DNA of 64,000 nt from Maricaulis sp. (GCA_017643585.1 JAEPND010000002.1:124001-188000); one strand, 5' to 3'; shown: positions 44,773 to 53,737, numbered from the stretch's first letter. The notes: generated by a model from the sequence alone, not told the origin. Made by a program: numbers and translations.

Positions 44773-47181
44773 TTACTCCGAACGGGTCCGGATACTGTCG
44801 CGTGTCACGCGTCGATCGAGATCGCTCATCATGTTGGAGCTGGAGCCCTGACCGGACCGGTAAAGTTCCAGGCGGGTCGGCTCGATGCGCGGCGGATAGT
44901 GATTGTCCGTACGATCCGCGTCAGCGGTTTCATAGAGCGGGTCCAGCTCGACGGAGACCACCTGGCGGTCGGTGATATAGGACCAGGTGATATTGGCCGG
45001 ATTGTAACGCCAGACCTCTGCCGGGATACGGACCAGTTCCGTTTCGCCATTGGCGAAGGTGAACTCCAGGATGACCGGCATGACCAGCCCGCCCTGGTTG
45101 GACAGTTCGATATAATAGATGCGGTCACCGCTATCGAGGATCTCGCGCTCATAGTCTTCCAGCCCGTCGCGGAACCGCTCATAGGTCTCGCGCTCGCGAT
45201 TGGTCACGGTGTGACGGTCACGCGTGGAGTAGAAGTCCACCACTTCCGGATTGTCGTCGGAATAGAAGCGGATGCCCTCGGCGATATTGTGCGCCTGGGT
45301 GCGGCTTTCACCGCGCTCGGCGTCAAGCGCACGCTCGCGCGCATTCTCGATTTCCGGGTCCTGGGTGTTGAACGTACCCTCGGTGACGTTGTCGATGGAG
45401 ATGTCGACATGGTCAGTCGAGTAGAACCATCCGCGCCAGAACCAGTCCAGGTCCATGCCGGAGACTTCTTCCATGGTGCGGAAGAAATCATACGGCGTCG
45501 GACGCTTGAACCGCCAGCGACGTGAATAGGTGCGGAAGGCCTCGTCAAACAGTTCACGACCCATGATCGTCTCGCGCAGGATATTCAGCGCTACGGTCGG
45601 CTTGCCATAGGCATTCCAGCCGAACTGACGAATGGAATCGGACTGGGTCATGATCGGCATCTGGTTGGATGACGTCATGTAAGTGATCGCGGAGTGCGGA
45701 TCGCCGCGGCGGGCAAACCAGTCTTCTTCCCACTGGCGTTCAGCCTGGTATTCCAGGAAGGAATTCAATCCCTCATCCATCCAGGTCCACTGGCGTTCAT
45801 CGGAATTGACCACCATCGGGAAATAGATGTGACCGATCTCGTGGATGATCACCCCGATCAGACCGTTACGGGCACGACGTGAATAGGTCAGATTGCCATC
45901 ATCGTCTGCGACAGGACGACCATATGTGCCACCATTAAAGGTGATCATTGGGTATTCCATACCGCCAACCGGGCCAGCCACGGACTGGGCTGTCGGGTAC
46001 GGGTAAGGGAAAGCGAAGTCGTTGTAGACGTTCAGCGTGTGCTCGACCGCACGTGTCGAGAAGGTCGACCAGAGCGGCTCACTTTCATTGGGATAGAAGG
46101 ACATGGCCATGACAAGGTCAGGCGCATCGCCCTCGCCGTCCTGCTCAATGCCTTGCGCATCCCAAATGAATTTGCGCGACGCCGCAAATGCGAAATCGCG
46201 AACGTTGGCCGCAAAGAATTCCCACGTCGCTTCGGACCGCGTGCCGCGACGTTCATTCGCGCGTGCCTCGGCGGGAGTTACGATAAAGACCGGTTCGTCT
46301 GCCGTGCGAGCCTCTTCGAGACGGTCACGCTGAGCCTGGGTCAGGACGTCCTCACCATTGGTGAGTTCACCCGTGGCGGCGACGATGAAGTCCTGAGGGA
46401 CGGTGATGGAGACATTGTAGTCACCGAATTCGAGACCGAATTCACCAGCACCAAGGAAGACCTTGTTGTGCCAGCCTTCATAGTCGGAGAAGACAGCCGC
46501 ACGCGGGAACCACTGGGCCACCTGAAAGATACAGTCGGCACCCGTATCATCTGTTGCCTCGAAACATTCCTTGCCAGCCCGACCGCCAACGCGAAGGGCT
46601 TCGATCAGGCGGTAATTCCACTCGATCGTGAACGTGACGCTGTCACCGGTTTCCAGAGCATCATCGAGATCGATGCGCATCAGCGTATCTACGATGGTGT
46701 AATCCATCGCCTCGCCATTGGCATCGGTTACGGCCGTGATATTGAAGCCATAGCCATTATCTTCGATCATCTGACGGCGCCGCATGCCATAGGCGGATGT
46801 GCCTTCCGGAGCGCCATTGCCCGCAGTCGCGGTGACGTTGGCCATGCTGTCCGGACGGAAACGGTTCTGGTCCAGGAGGAACCAGAGAAAGTCCAGGGTG
46901 TCCGGTGCATTGTTGGTGTAGGTGACGGTTTCGGTCGCCGTCAGAATGTCCGTTCTCTCGTTGAGATGAACATCGATGTCGTAATCGACATCCTGTTGCC
47001 AGTAATCCGGTCCCGGTGCGCCGGTCGCGCGACGTTCACGGTTCGGCGACGGCCAGTCCTCGTCTTCAAGCTGGCGGAAGGCATCACGCCAGTCGCTGGA
47101 TGTCTGCCGAATCGGCTGCGCGTCTGCGAGACTGAAGCTCACGACTGATGCAGCCAGTGCAATAATGGATAAAGAACGCAT
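44773..47181 (-). CDS. M1 family metallopeptidase (copy B)
   Basis: An 802-residue paralogue of the enzyme at 41782-44223 with the same layout: signal peptide, beta domain, GGMEYPMITFNGG, HEIGH with distal Glu in WMDEGLNSFLEY, and a C-terminal domain nearly identical to copy A. A GGGGA ribosome-binding sequence precedes the ATG. First gene of a minus-strand run of M1, DUF6702 and M1. The paralogues differ mainly around the active-site flanks (for example the Trp-rich RQWEEDWFARRGD stretch here), which may give different specificities. Confidence 0.93.
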   Translation of the reverse strand: MRSLSIIALAASVVSFSLADAQPIRQTSSDWRDAFRQLEDEDWPSPNRERRATGAPGPDYWQQDVDYDIDVHLNERTDILTATETVTYTNNAPDTLDFLWFLLDQNRFRPDSMANVTATAGNGAPEGTSAYGMRRRQMIEDNGYGFNITAVTDANGEAMDYTIVDTLMRIDLDDALETGDSVTFTIEWNYRLIEALRVGGRAGKECFEATDDTGADCIFQVAQWFPRAAVFSDYEGWHNKVFLGAGEFGLEFGDYNVSITVPQDFIVAATGELTNGEDVLTQAQRDRLEEARTADEPVFIVTPAEARANERRGTRSEATWEFFAANVRDFAFAASRKFIWDAQGIEQDGEGDAPDLVMAMSFYPNESEPLWSTFSTRAVEHTLNVYNDFAFPYPYPTAQSVAGPVGGMEYPMITFNGGTYGRPVADDDGNLTYSRRARNGLIGVIIHEIGHIYFPMVVNSDERQWTWMDEGLNSFLEYQAERQWEEDWFARRGDPHSAITYMTSSNQMPIMTQSDSIRQFGWNAYGKPTVALNILRETIMGRELFDEAFRTYSRRWRFKRPTPYDFFRTMEEVSGMDLDWFWRGWFYSTDHVDISIDNVTEGTFNTQDPEIENARERALDAERGESRTQAHNIAEGIRFYSDDNPEVVDFYSTRDRHTVTNRERETYERFRDGLEDYEREILDSGDRIYYIELSNQGGLVMPVILEFTFANGETELVRIPAEVWRYNPANITWSYITDRQVVSVELDPLYETADADRTDNHYPPRIEPTRLELYRSGQGSSSNMMSDLDRRVTRDSIRTRSE
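44791..45583 (-). repeat. Long near-identical direct repeat, copy 2 (3' part of M1 peptidase B)
   Basis: Partner of 41800-42592 at offset 2991. The cluster of differences around 45312-45345 and scattered single changes show that the copies are not a recent exact duplication of the whole gene. Confidence 0.9.
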
Positions 47182-47201
47182 TTCCCCTCGCCCTGTCAGT
47201 T

Positions 47202-47265
47202 GTCAGGCTAGTTCCCTCGGCGCGGAGCGTACTCGGTCAGTCAGAGGGGCACTAGCCCACCTGAC
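47202..47265. promoter_or_regulatory. Imperfect long inverted repeat upstream of M1 peptidase B
   Basis: GTCAGGCTAGT (47202-47212) pairs with ACTAGCC (47251-47257) and CTGAC (47261-47265). It sits between the M1 gene start and the upstream beta-helix gene stop; it could terminate the latter or form a leader structure. No T-run, so the role is unclear. Confidence 0.25.
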
Positions 47266-47282
47266 TGAATTGTCATGTTTAC

Positions 47283-48626
47283 TTAAGCCGGCTCGGCGTC
47301 GGCATCGATTTCCGGTTCCGGATCACGACGCGGCGGCTCGGAATTACCGCTTTCAGGATGTTCCTTTTTGTTGCCGAAGGACAGGATCCAGGCTCCCAGA
47401 CCGATGCACATCACGATCAATCCGGATGTGGCTCCAAGTCCGGGCACAGCGCCGAGGACGACCACAGCGACCAGCACGATCAGCAGTGACGCAGCACGCA
47501 TTGCCAGGCCCAAGCCCTCATTCGGTCGGTTACGGTTGAAGATCAAATCGCCGACAGCGACGCCACCAAAGGCGAAGGCCAGGAACAGCACCACGGGATA
47601 AAGCATCCAGATCAACGGGATGAGGAAGACACCAATGACTGTGATTGCCAGCAACACGGTCAACATGACCATGATCACCGGAGACATGGCGAAGGTGATG
47701 AAACCGATCAGTCCCGAACTCACCGGGCGATTGCGGAACGTGCGAGCAACACTGCTGACACCTGAAGGCGCGAGCAAAACCGCGATCAGACCCAGGATAA
47801 AGGCACTGCCAACAAAGGCGCCGCCGAGAAACTCGAAGGGTGCGCCGATAACCTTCCAGGGCCCATCGATATGGATGTCGATATCATCCCAGTTACGGGC
47901 ACCAAAATTGAACCATTCCTCGCGGTAGTCGAGATTGGCGATGTTTGCCCCGGTTTCGACAACCGGCTCATTGGGACCCCGGACCACCAGCGGCGCAGAA
48001 AACTCTGCACCCGCAGTGATGCGTACATCCTCGGCGAGGACTTCAACCTCGTCCAGGAAGCGTCCTGAGAGCACGACCTCTTCACCTTCGACGGAGACGC
48101 GACCCTCCATGCGGCCGTCCAGATGGATTTCTCCGCCAACGATTTCTGAAGAACCTGCGACCGAGCTCTGAGACGTCAGCCTGACATAGCCGCCGGCCAG
48201 ATTGGCATCATCGCCAATCTGGCTGGAGACCTCGACACTGCCACCGGCTGCATTGATCTCATCTCCGACCGAACCGCTGATAGACAAGCTGCCGCCTGCG
48301 GCGTTCAGGCTTTCGTCGACGGTGGCTTCAATGGTCAGGTCACCACCGGCGATGTCGATACTGCCGCGGACCTGGCCTCGAATCTCGAAATCACCGCCGA
48401 AAATCTCGATGTCACCATCGACAATCGCGTCAATTTCCCCGTCTCCGGCAATGGCGAAAATATCGCCGTCGACTTCTCCGGTGACCCGCATCTCTCCACC
48501 AAAGAAATTCACATCATTGCGTGAACCATCGATGTTCAGATCGCCACCGATCACCTGGGCTTCGGCGCCTGCGCCGAGGGTGAGAACGGCCAGCCCCCCG
48601 GCCGTCAGAATGTTTTTAAAGTTCAT
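47283..48626 (-). CDS. Exported polymer-forming beta-helix protein with C-terminal membrane domain
   Basis: The ATG at 48626 follows GGGAG and gives 447 residues. Signal peptide (to AEA), then about 220 residues of short repeats with the recurring pattern hydrophobic-x-GD/GG-hydrophobic (VDGDIFAIAGDGEIDAIVDG, GGDFEIRGQVRGSIDIAGGD, and so on), as in bactofilin/polymer-forming proteins. From about 275 come four to five membrane helices and an acidic, Pro-rich tail. It may anchor a beta-helical filament or scaffold outside the inner membrane. Two smaller lipoproteins with the same repeats lie upstream (48671) and nearby (51418). Function unknown. Confidence 0.75.
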   Translation of the reverse strand: MNFKNILTAGGLAVLTLGAGAEAQVIGGDLNIDGSRNDVNFFGGEMRVTGEVDGDIFAIAGDGEIDAIVDGDIEIFGGDFEIRGQVRGSIDIAGGDLTIEATVDESLNAAGGSLSISGSVGDEINAAGGSVEVSSQIGDDANLAGGYVRLTSQSSVAGSSEIVGGEIHLDGRMEGRVSVEGEEVVLSGRFLDEVEVLAEDVRITAGAEFSAPLVVRGPNEPVVETGANIANLDYREEWFNFGARNWDDIDIHIDGPWKVIGAPFEFLGGAFVGSAFILGLIAVLLAPSGVSSVARTFRNRPVSSGLIGFITFAMSPVIMVMLTVLLAITVIGVFLIPLIWMLYPVVLFLAFAFGGVAVGDLIFNRNRPNEGLGLAMRAASLLIVLVAVVVLGAVPGLGATSGLIVMCIGLGAWILSFGNKKEHPESGNSEPPRRDPEPEIDADAEPA

Positions 48627-48670
48627 GAGTCTCGCTCCCTGTGCCCCCCGGCAGACAGGTTCTGGATCAA

Positions 48671-49444
48671 TCAGCCCTCGATCAGTTCGTCGCAATCGAC
48701 GCCATCACGCGGGATGTAGGAAATGTTAGAGCTTCCACGCACGCCGGACAGGTTCGGCTGTGATTCCGCCCAGACGGTCATCGGGGCCCCAATCGATGCG
48801 CCCGGTTCGAATTCAATAGTAATGCCGCAGACATCACCGCCCTCGCGGAAATCTCCGCCCATGACGATAAGGCCGTGCTCGGGATCATCGCGACGACGTC
48901 GGCGAATCTCCTTGGCGGCGACCAGTTCGACTTCGCCATCGACGGTGCTGCGAATAATCATGTGATCGGCATGCGCATTCAGGTCGCGACCAATGGCTGC
49001 CTCAATCAGCATTTCGCCTGCAGCGAATGAGCCGTCACGGCCTACGCGACCGGAAACAAAAAGGTCACCGGCTGCGATATCCACGTCTTCCTCACCGATA
49101 GCGGTGAAATTCACATCACCGCCCGCGATTGAGACATCCTCGGCGACGCGGCCGGAAAAATCGACATCGCCAGCAGCAATCGAGACGCCACCGCCAACCT
49201 GGAGATCGTCCGTGGTGACGTCGCCGCTGACAAGGTTGAGATCACCGCCAAGCTGGCCACGCAGGTCGATATCACCGCCGATACGGCTGAAATCGCCATT
49301 GCGATCCAGTACGAGATAGCCGTCATGGCGCGTTTCGGCGCCGTAATGGAGTTTGGCGTCATCATCGCCGACAACGATCACACATCCGGACAGAAGGGTC
49401 GCTCCCAATAAGGATGTGGTCGCGATCAGGGCATTACGCATCAT
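48671..49444 (-). CDS. Beta-helix repeat lipoprotein with C-terminal two-Cys domain
   Basis: A 257-residue lipoprotein (lipobox LSGC, Cys21). Residues about 45-170 are bactofilin-like repeats, for example LGGDLNLVSGDVTTDDLQVG and RVAEDVSIAGGDVNF, with a GD or GG every 8-10 residues. An Arg-rich IRRRRRDD stretch separates them from a C-terminal domain with VCGITIEFEPGA and a final DCDELIEG; the same two-Cys arrangement appears in the lipoprotein at 51418-52107. It starts 44 bases upstream of the membrane-anchored beta-helix gene, in the same operon. Function unknown. Confidence 0.75.
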   Translation of the reverse strand: MMRNALIATTSLLGATLLSGCVIVVGDDDAKLHYGAETRHDGYLVLDRNGDFSRIGGDIDLRGQLGGDLNLVSGDVTTDDLQVGGGVSIAAGDVDFSGRVAEDVSIAGGDVNFTAIGEEDVDIAAGDLFVSGRVGRDGSFAAGEMLIEAAIGRDLNAHADHMIIRSTVDGEVELVAAKEIRRRRRDDPEHGLIVMGGDFREGGDVCGITIEFEPGASIGAPMTVWAESQPNLSGVRGSSNISYIPRDGVDCDELIEG

Positions 49445-49513
49445 GTTCTCCTAGTGTCGCAGCCCGTGCTGCGCTGTTCTAGACGCTCCCCAGCGTTCAG
49501 TCGGAAGATACAT

Positions 49514-49553
49514 TATCGAAAAACGATATCAAGAAGTTTTTTGATAAACGATA
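49514..49553. promoter_or_regulatory. Nested AT-rich inverted repeats between the beta-helix operon and the acyl-CoA synthetase gene
   Basis: TATCG-AAAAA-CGATA (49514-49528) is followed by an overlapping pair TATCAA (49527-49532) and TTGATA (49541-49546), and a further ACGATAA. The patch is markedly AT-rich in a GC-rich genome and lies between divergent genes. Probable promoter/operator region; the binding protein is unknown. Confidence 0.4.
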
Positions 49554-49700
49554 AATATTTAATGTTTTCCGACGAAATCAGCAAAAAGCTGCAAACTGGA
49601 ATACCGTTCAGGTCTTCCCTCGCCCGGCGATCGCAGTAATATCCCGCAATCAAAAGTGTGCCGCTAAAACATGATAATGGCGGACATCCGGGAGGATTGT

Positions 49701-51359
49701 ATGGCGGTTAGCCCTGCCGCTGGTGAGCCGATTGCGACGGCAATCGAGGAGCCGGCTGAAACCATTTACGAAGGTGCGAATTTCGACGAGAATCGCATCC
49801 GCAAGTCCATTTTCGAAGGCCTGCTCCAATCTCGCAGTCGTTATGGCGGCAAGAAAGTAGCCGCCGTCGACGCAGATGGACGTGAGCTGACCTATAATGA
49901 ATTGATCCGGGCCGCCTTCGCGCTGGGACATGCGCTCAAGGCGGGAACCGAGAAAGGCGAAGCTGTCGCGATTCTTCTGCCAACAGGTGTGGGGGCGATC
50001 GTATCCATCTTTGCGGTGTCAGCGTATGGCCGGGTGCCGGCAATGCTCAACTTCACCGCGGGTGAAGCAGCGATCAAGTCCGCCTGTGTCGCCAGCAAGT
50101 GCAAGCGAATCGTCACCGCGCACCGGTTCATCGAACTGGGCGAGTTGCAGGATCTCGAACAGGCACTCGCGGCTGACCACGAGATGATCTACCTCGAGGA
50201 CGTTCGAGAAAACCTCTCGCTCAAGGACAAGATTGCCGCAGCCGTTGGCACTGTAGCGCCGTGGGCGGTCAGGGCTTGGCCCGACCCCGATGATGCGGCC
50301 GTGTATCTTTTCACTTCAGGAACCGAAGGACAGCCGAAGGGGGTTGTCCTGAGCCACGCCAACCTGCTCGCCAATGTTGAACAGGTCCGCGATCACATCA
50401 CGCTGCTGCCGACCGATGTCCTGTTCAACCCGATGCCAACCTTTCATAGCTTCGGCCTGACCGGCGGCGTCCTCCTGCCGATCAATCTGGGCATTCCGGC
50501 GATCTGTCATCCAACGCCGCTCCAGGCCAAGACCATCGTCAAGCGTGTGGCCGAAACCGGCGCGACAATCCTCTTTGCGACCGACACTTTCATCAACCAG
50601 TATGCCCGTGCCGCCGACAAGTCCGACTTGTCCAGCCTGCGCATGGCGGTGTGCGGCGCTGAACGGGTGAAGGACGAGACCCGGACCATGCTCAAGGACA
50701 AGTTCGAGGTCGATATCGTTGAAGGCTATGGCCTTACCGAAGCGGCCCCTGTGCTTGCCGTGAACCAGCCCGACGCGAACAAACCTGGCACCGTTGGTCG
50801 CCTCCTGCCTGGCGCCAAGGCGAAGTTGATTCCCGTTAATGGAATTGATGATGGCGGGCAGCTTCACATCTCAGGGCCCAATATCATGCGCGGCTATATC
50901 CGTCCGTCAGCGCCCCTGGTTCTGGAAGAACCGGCGGACGGCTGGCACGATACCGGTGATATCGTGGCGATCGATGACGAGGGCTTTCTCAGAATCCGCG
51001 GGCGAGTGAAACGCTTTGCCAAGCTCGGCGGAGAGATGGTGTCACTGGCCGTGGTTGAAAACTGCGCCACCTCGCTCTGGCCGGACAGCATGCATGCGGC
51101 AGCGGCGATTCCGGACAAGCGCAAGGGTGAGCAGATCATTCTGTTAACGACCTACAAGAATGCCGGGCGCGCTGATTTTGTCGCCTTCGCCAAAAATCAC
51201 GGCGTCACCGAGCTGGCCGTACCCAAGAAAATCGTCATCGTTGATGAAATCCCGGTCCTCGGCACGGGCAAGACCAATTATGGTCGTGTCCAGGCCATGG
51301 TGAATGAAGCCATGGCGGAACCACCGGTGACCAAGGTTGAGCCGGAACCAGCCAAATAA
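49701..51359 (+). CDS. AMP-forming acyl-ACP/acyl-CoA synthetase (Aas synthetase-like)
   Basis: The ATG at 49701 follows GGAGG and gives 552 residues. Adenylate-forming motifs are FTSGTEGQPKGVVLSH (about 205-220), PMPTFHSFGLTGG, EGYGLTEAAPV, HDTGD, GRVKRFAKLGGEMVS and the catalytic Lys in GTGKTNYGR. The pattern fits the synthetase half of Aas (acyl-ACP synthetase/2-acyl-GPE acyltransferase) better than FadD, but the acyltransferase half is missing. Likely activates fatty acids recycled from membrane lipids. It is flanked by the three beta-helix genes and ends in a terminator. Confidence 0.85.
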   Translation: MAVSPAAGEPIATAIEEPAETIYEGANFDENRIRKSIFEGLLQSRSRYGGKKVAAVDADGRELTYNELIRAAFALGHALKAGTEKGEAVAILLPTGVGAIVSIFAVSAYGRVPAMLNFTAGEAAIKSACVASKCKRIVTAHRFIELGELQDLEQALAADHEMIYLEDVRENLSLKDKIAAAVGTVAPWAVRAWPDPDDAAVYLFTSGTEGQPKGVVLSHANLLANVEQVRDHITLLPTDVLFNPMPTFHSFGLTGGVLLPINLGIPAICHPTPLQAKTIVKRVAETGATILFATDTFINQYARAADKSDLSSLRMAVCGAERVKDETRTMLKDKFEVDIVEGYGLTEAAPVLAVNQPDANKPGTVGRLLPGAKAKLIPVNGIDDGGQLHISGPNIMRGYIRPSAPLVLEEPADGWHDTGDIVAIDDEGFLRIRGRVKRFAKLGGEMVSLAVVENCATSLWPDSMHAAAAIPDKRKGEQIILLTTYKNAGRADFVAFAKNHGVTELAVPKKIVIVDEIPVLGTGKTNYGRVQAMVNEAMAEPPVTKVEPEPAK

Positions 51360-51372
51360 AAAGCGAAATAAA

Positions 51373-51398
51373 AAAAGGCCCGGTCATCCGGGCCTTTT
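51373..51398. terminator. Bidirectional intrinsic terminator
   Basis: Arms AAAAGGCCCGG and CCGGGCCTTTT around a TCAT loop, with A-run and T-run flanks. It separates the synthetase gene from the convergent beta-helix lipoprotein. Confidence 0.92.
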
Positions 51399-51417
51399 CT
51401 TTGCGGCCGTGCCAGAG

Positions 51418-52107
51418 CTAGCCGTGATTGCGGAAGCTGTCGTGGACGAAGCGATCACACTCGCGACCGTCAAGATCGATGAACTCGGCACTCGTCGGCA
51501 TGCCTTCAGGGCGTGTGTCTGACGCGAAGACGAATGATCCTTCGAAGCGAGCCGATGCGGTGATCTCGATCGCAGTGGCGCAAATCGCGCCACCGCCGAG
51601 AAACTCCCCGGCCAGGGTCAGGTCACCGCTTTTATTGCGCCCTTCACCCTGGAATTCGAAGCTTTCCAGATAGCGGCCCCGAATATTCGCGCGTGCTGCC
51701 GCAATCTCGACCGGACCGCGCATTTCACCGTCCAGTCGCAAGCGCGCTGCGGCGATTTCCGTATGGCCTTCGATCCGTGCATCAACATGAGCGGTCGCCG
51801 CTGCGATCTCTGCATCGCCGGCGACAGTGCCGGTGAAGCGCAAGCGCGCACCCGCGGCCGACAGGTCACCACCGACATCAGCGTTGGAGCGGACCGTAGC
51901 GCCAGCTACATCAAGATCGCCATCGATCTCGCCGTCCGCGCGAACAATCATGCCCGCGAATTCGGCATCTCCGGTGACATCGACATTGCGCGAGGAGACC
52001 AGCCCCGCGGATTCCACCGAACGGTGCTCTTCCGGGCCATAGCTGGAATAGGTGCAGGCGGAGACGACCATGGCCGAAACCGAGATAATCATCAGATTGC
52101 GCAACAT
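51418..52107 (-). CDS. Beta-helix repeat lipoprotein with C-terminal two-Cys domain (second copy)
   Basis: A 229-residue lipoprotein (lipobox VSAC, Cys18). Repeats from about 45 to 150 (GDAEFAGMIVRADGEIDGDLDVAG, GDLSAAGARLRFTGTVAGDAEIAA, and so on) follow the polymer-forming pattern but are Ala-richer than those at 48671. The C-terminus (GGGAICATAIEITASARFEG and later GRECDRFVHD) aligns with the end of the 48671 protein, including both Cys. Transcribed alone, convergent with the synthetase gene. Function unknown. Confidence 0.72.
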   Translation of the reverse strand: MLRNLMIISVSAMVVSACTYSSYGPEEHRSVESAGLVSSRNVDVTGDAEFAGMIVRADGEIDGDLDVAGATVRSNADVGGDLSAAGARLRFTGTVAGDAEIAAATAHVDARIEGHTEIAAARLRLDGEMRGPVEIAAARANIRGRYLESFEFQGEGRNKSGDLTLAGEFLGGGAICATAIEITASARFEGSFVFASDTRPEGMPTSAEFIDLDGRECDRFVHDSFRNHG

Positions 52108-52204
52108 GTCGTCCTCCGCAGGGTCACGTATTTGACCCTATGATGCATGGGAGGCCGTGTTTGGATGCAGGGAACGTGGTTTTTCGCGTCCCCCTGCCCG
52201 CCTC

Positions 52205-53611
52205 CTACATGTGAATCACCTTGTCATAGGCGTCCAGCACGCTCTCGTGCATCATCTCCGACAGGGTTGGGTGCGGGAAAACCGTGTGCATAAGATCTTC
52301 CTCGGTTGTCTCCAGCTGGCGCGCGACAACATAGCCCTGGATCATCTCGGTCACTTCTGCACCGATCATGTGGGCGCCCAGCAGTTCACCGGTTTTCTTG
52401 TCGAAAATCGTCTTTACCAGGCCCTGGTCATCGCCCAGCGCAATCGCCTTGCCATTACCCACAAACGGGAAACGACCGACCTTGATGTCATAGCCGGCTT
52501 CCTTGGCCTTGGCTTCGGTCAGGCCGACCGAGGCGACTTGCGGGTGGCAGTAAGTGCAGCCGGGGATGTTCGAGGTTTCAAAGGCGTGCACATCCATGCC
52601 AGCAATTTTCTCCACGCAGACGACACCTTCATGCGAGGCCTTGTGTGCGAGCCAGGGCGGCCCGGCGACATCGCCGATGGCGTAGAGACCTTTTACATTG
52701 GTTCGGCCGAACCCGTCATTGACGATATGCCCGCGATCGATCTTGGCGCCGAGGGCTTCCAGGCCGAGGTTTTCAACATTGCCGACAATACCGATGGCCA
52801 GGATGACCTTCTCGACCTCGACGACCTGGACCTTGCCCTTGGCATCCTTGACGTGGACCTTGACCGTATTGGGGCCCTTGTCGAGCTTCTCGACCTGGGC
52901 ACCGGTCATCAGCTTCATGCCCTGCTGCTTGAACGATTTGGCGGCCAGCTTGGAGATCTCCTCGTCCTCGACAGGCAGAACACGGTCCATCATTTCCACG
53001 ACCGTCACGTCTGCGCCCATCGTCTTGTAGAAACTGGCAAACTCGATGCCGATTGCGCCGGAACCAATAACCAGAAGAGATTTCGGCATCTCCTTGGGAA
53101 CCATGGCCTCGCGATAGGTCCAGATCTTGTCGCCATCCGGCTCCAGCCCTGCCGCGGGTACTGTTCGGGCGCGCGCACCGGTCGCCAGAATGACGTGCTT
53201 GGCGCTGTAGGTCTTGCCGGCGACGACCACGTTCGGTGCGGCGCTGCCTTTGGCAAGCTTGGCCGCCCCCTCGATCACATCGACCTTGTTCTTCTTCAAC
53301 AGCATGCCGATGCCACCGGACAGGCGATTGGCAACGCCGCGCGAGCGCTTGACGATCGCCTCGATGTCATAGCCAATCTTCTCGGCCTTGAGGCCAAACT
53401 CTGAGGCGTGCTGCATGAGGTGATAGACCTCGGACGTCCGCAGCAGGGCCTTGGTTGGGATACAGCCCCAGTTCAGACAGATCCCGCCGAGATGTTCGCG
53501 TTCAACCACCGCGGTCTTCATGCCCAGCTGGGCCGCCCGGATCGCGGCAACATATCCGCCGGGGCCACCACCGATAACGATAACATCATAAGCTGTTGCG
53601 GGCATGGGCAT
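52205..53611 (-). CDS. lpd: Dihydrolipoyl dehydrogenase (E3)
   Basis: A 468-residue flavoprotein disulfide reductase that reoxidises dihydrolipoyl groups of 2-oxoacid dehydrogenase complexes. FAD motif GGGPGGYVAA (14-23), redox disulfide Cys45-Cys50 in GGICLNWGCIPTK, NAD motif GSGAIGIEFASFY, and the C-terminal HAHPTLSE-type His-Glu dyad as VFPHPTLSEMMHE. An in-frame ATG at 53605 is an alternative start. Located some 3.5 kb from pdhC in the same pyruvate dehydrogenase neighbourhood. Confidence 0.96.
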   Translation of the reverse strand: MPMPATAYDVIVIGGGPGGYVAAIRAAQLGMKTAVVEREHLGGICLNWGCIPTKALLRTSEVYHLMQHASEFGLKAEKIGYDIEAIVKRSRGVANRLSGGIGMLLKKNKVDVIEGAAKLAKGSAAPNVVVAGKTYSAKHVILATGARARTVPAAGLEPDGDKIWTYREAMVPKEMPKSLLVIGSGAIGIEFASFYKTMGADVTVVEMMDRVLPVEDEEISKLAAKSFKQQGMKLMTGAQVEKLDKGPNTVKVHVKDAKGKVQVVEVEKVILAIGIVGNVENLGLEALGAKIDRGHIVNDGFGRTNVKGLYAIGDVAGPPWLAHKASHEGVVCVEKIAGMDVHAFETSNIPGCTYCHPQVASVGLTEAKAKEAGYDIKVGRFPFVGNGKAIALGDDQGLVKTIFDKKTGELLGAHMIGAEVTEMIQGYVVARQLETTEEDLMHTVFPHPTLSEMMHESVLDAYDKVIHM

Positions 53612-53737
53612 GACTTTCTTCGCGTGTGAACGAATAAGGGAATTCGATTTTTCTCCTAGCAGGACAAACCGATCGGATCAATGCTGGCGAGGCTACTCAA
53701 TGCCGATTAGGCTGCATGCACAAAAAGGGAGCAGGAC

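Noticed and set aside
46039-47148. Long open frame (369 codons) on the plus strand opposite M1 peptidase B
   Set aside because: It is antisense to a gene with clear M1 motifs, and its translation is low-complexity without a recognisable domain. Similar shadows lie opposite most high-GC genes here.
49454-49639. Small plus-strand frame in the AT-rich intergenic region
   Set aside because: Ser/Arg-rich, no start signal, and it covers the inverted repeats that look regulatory.
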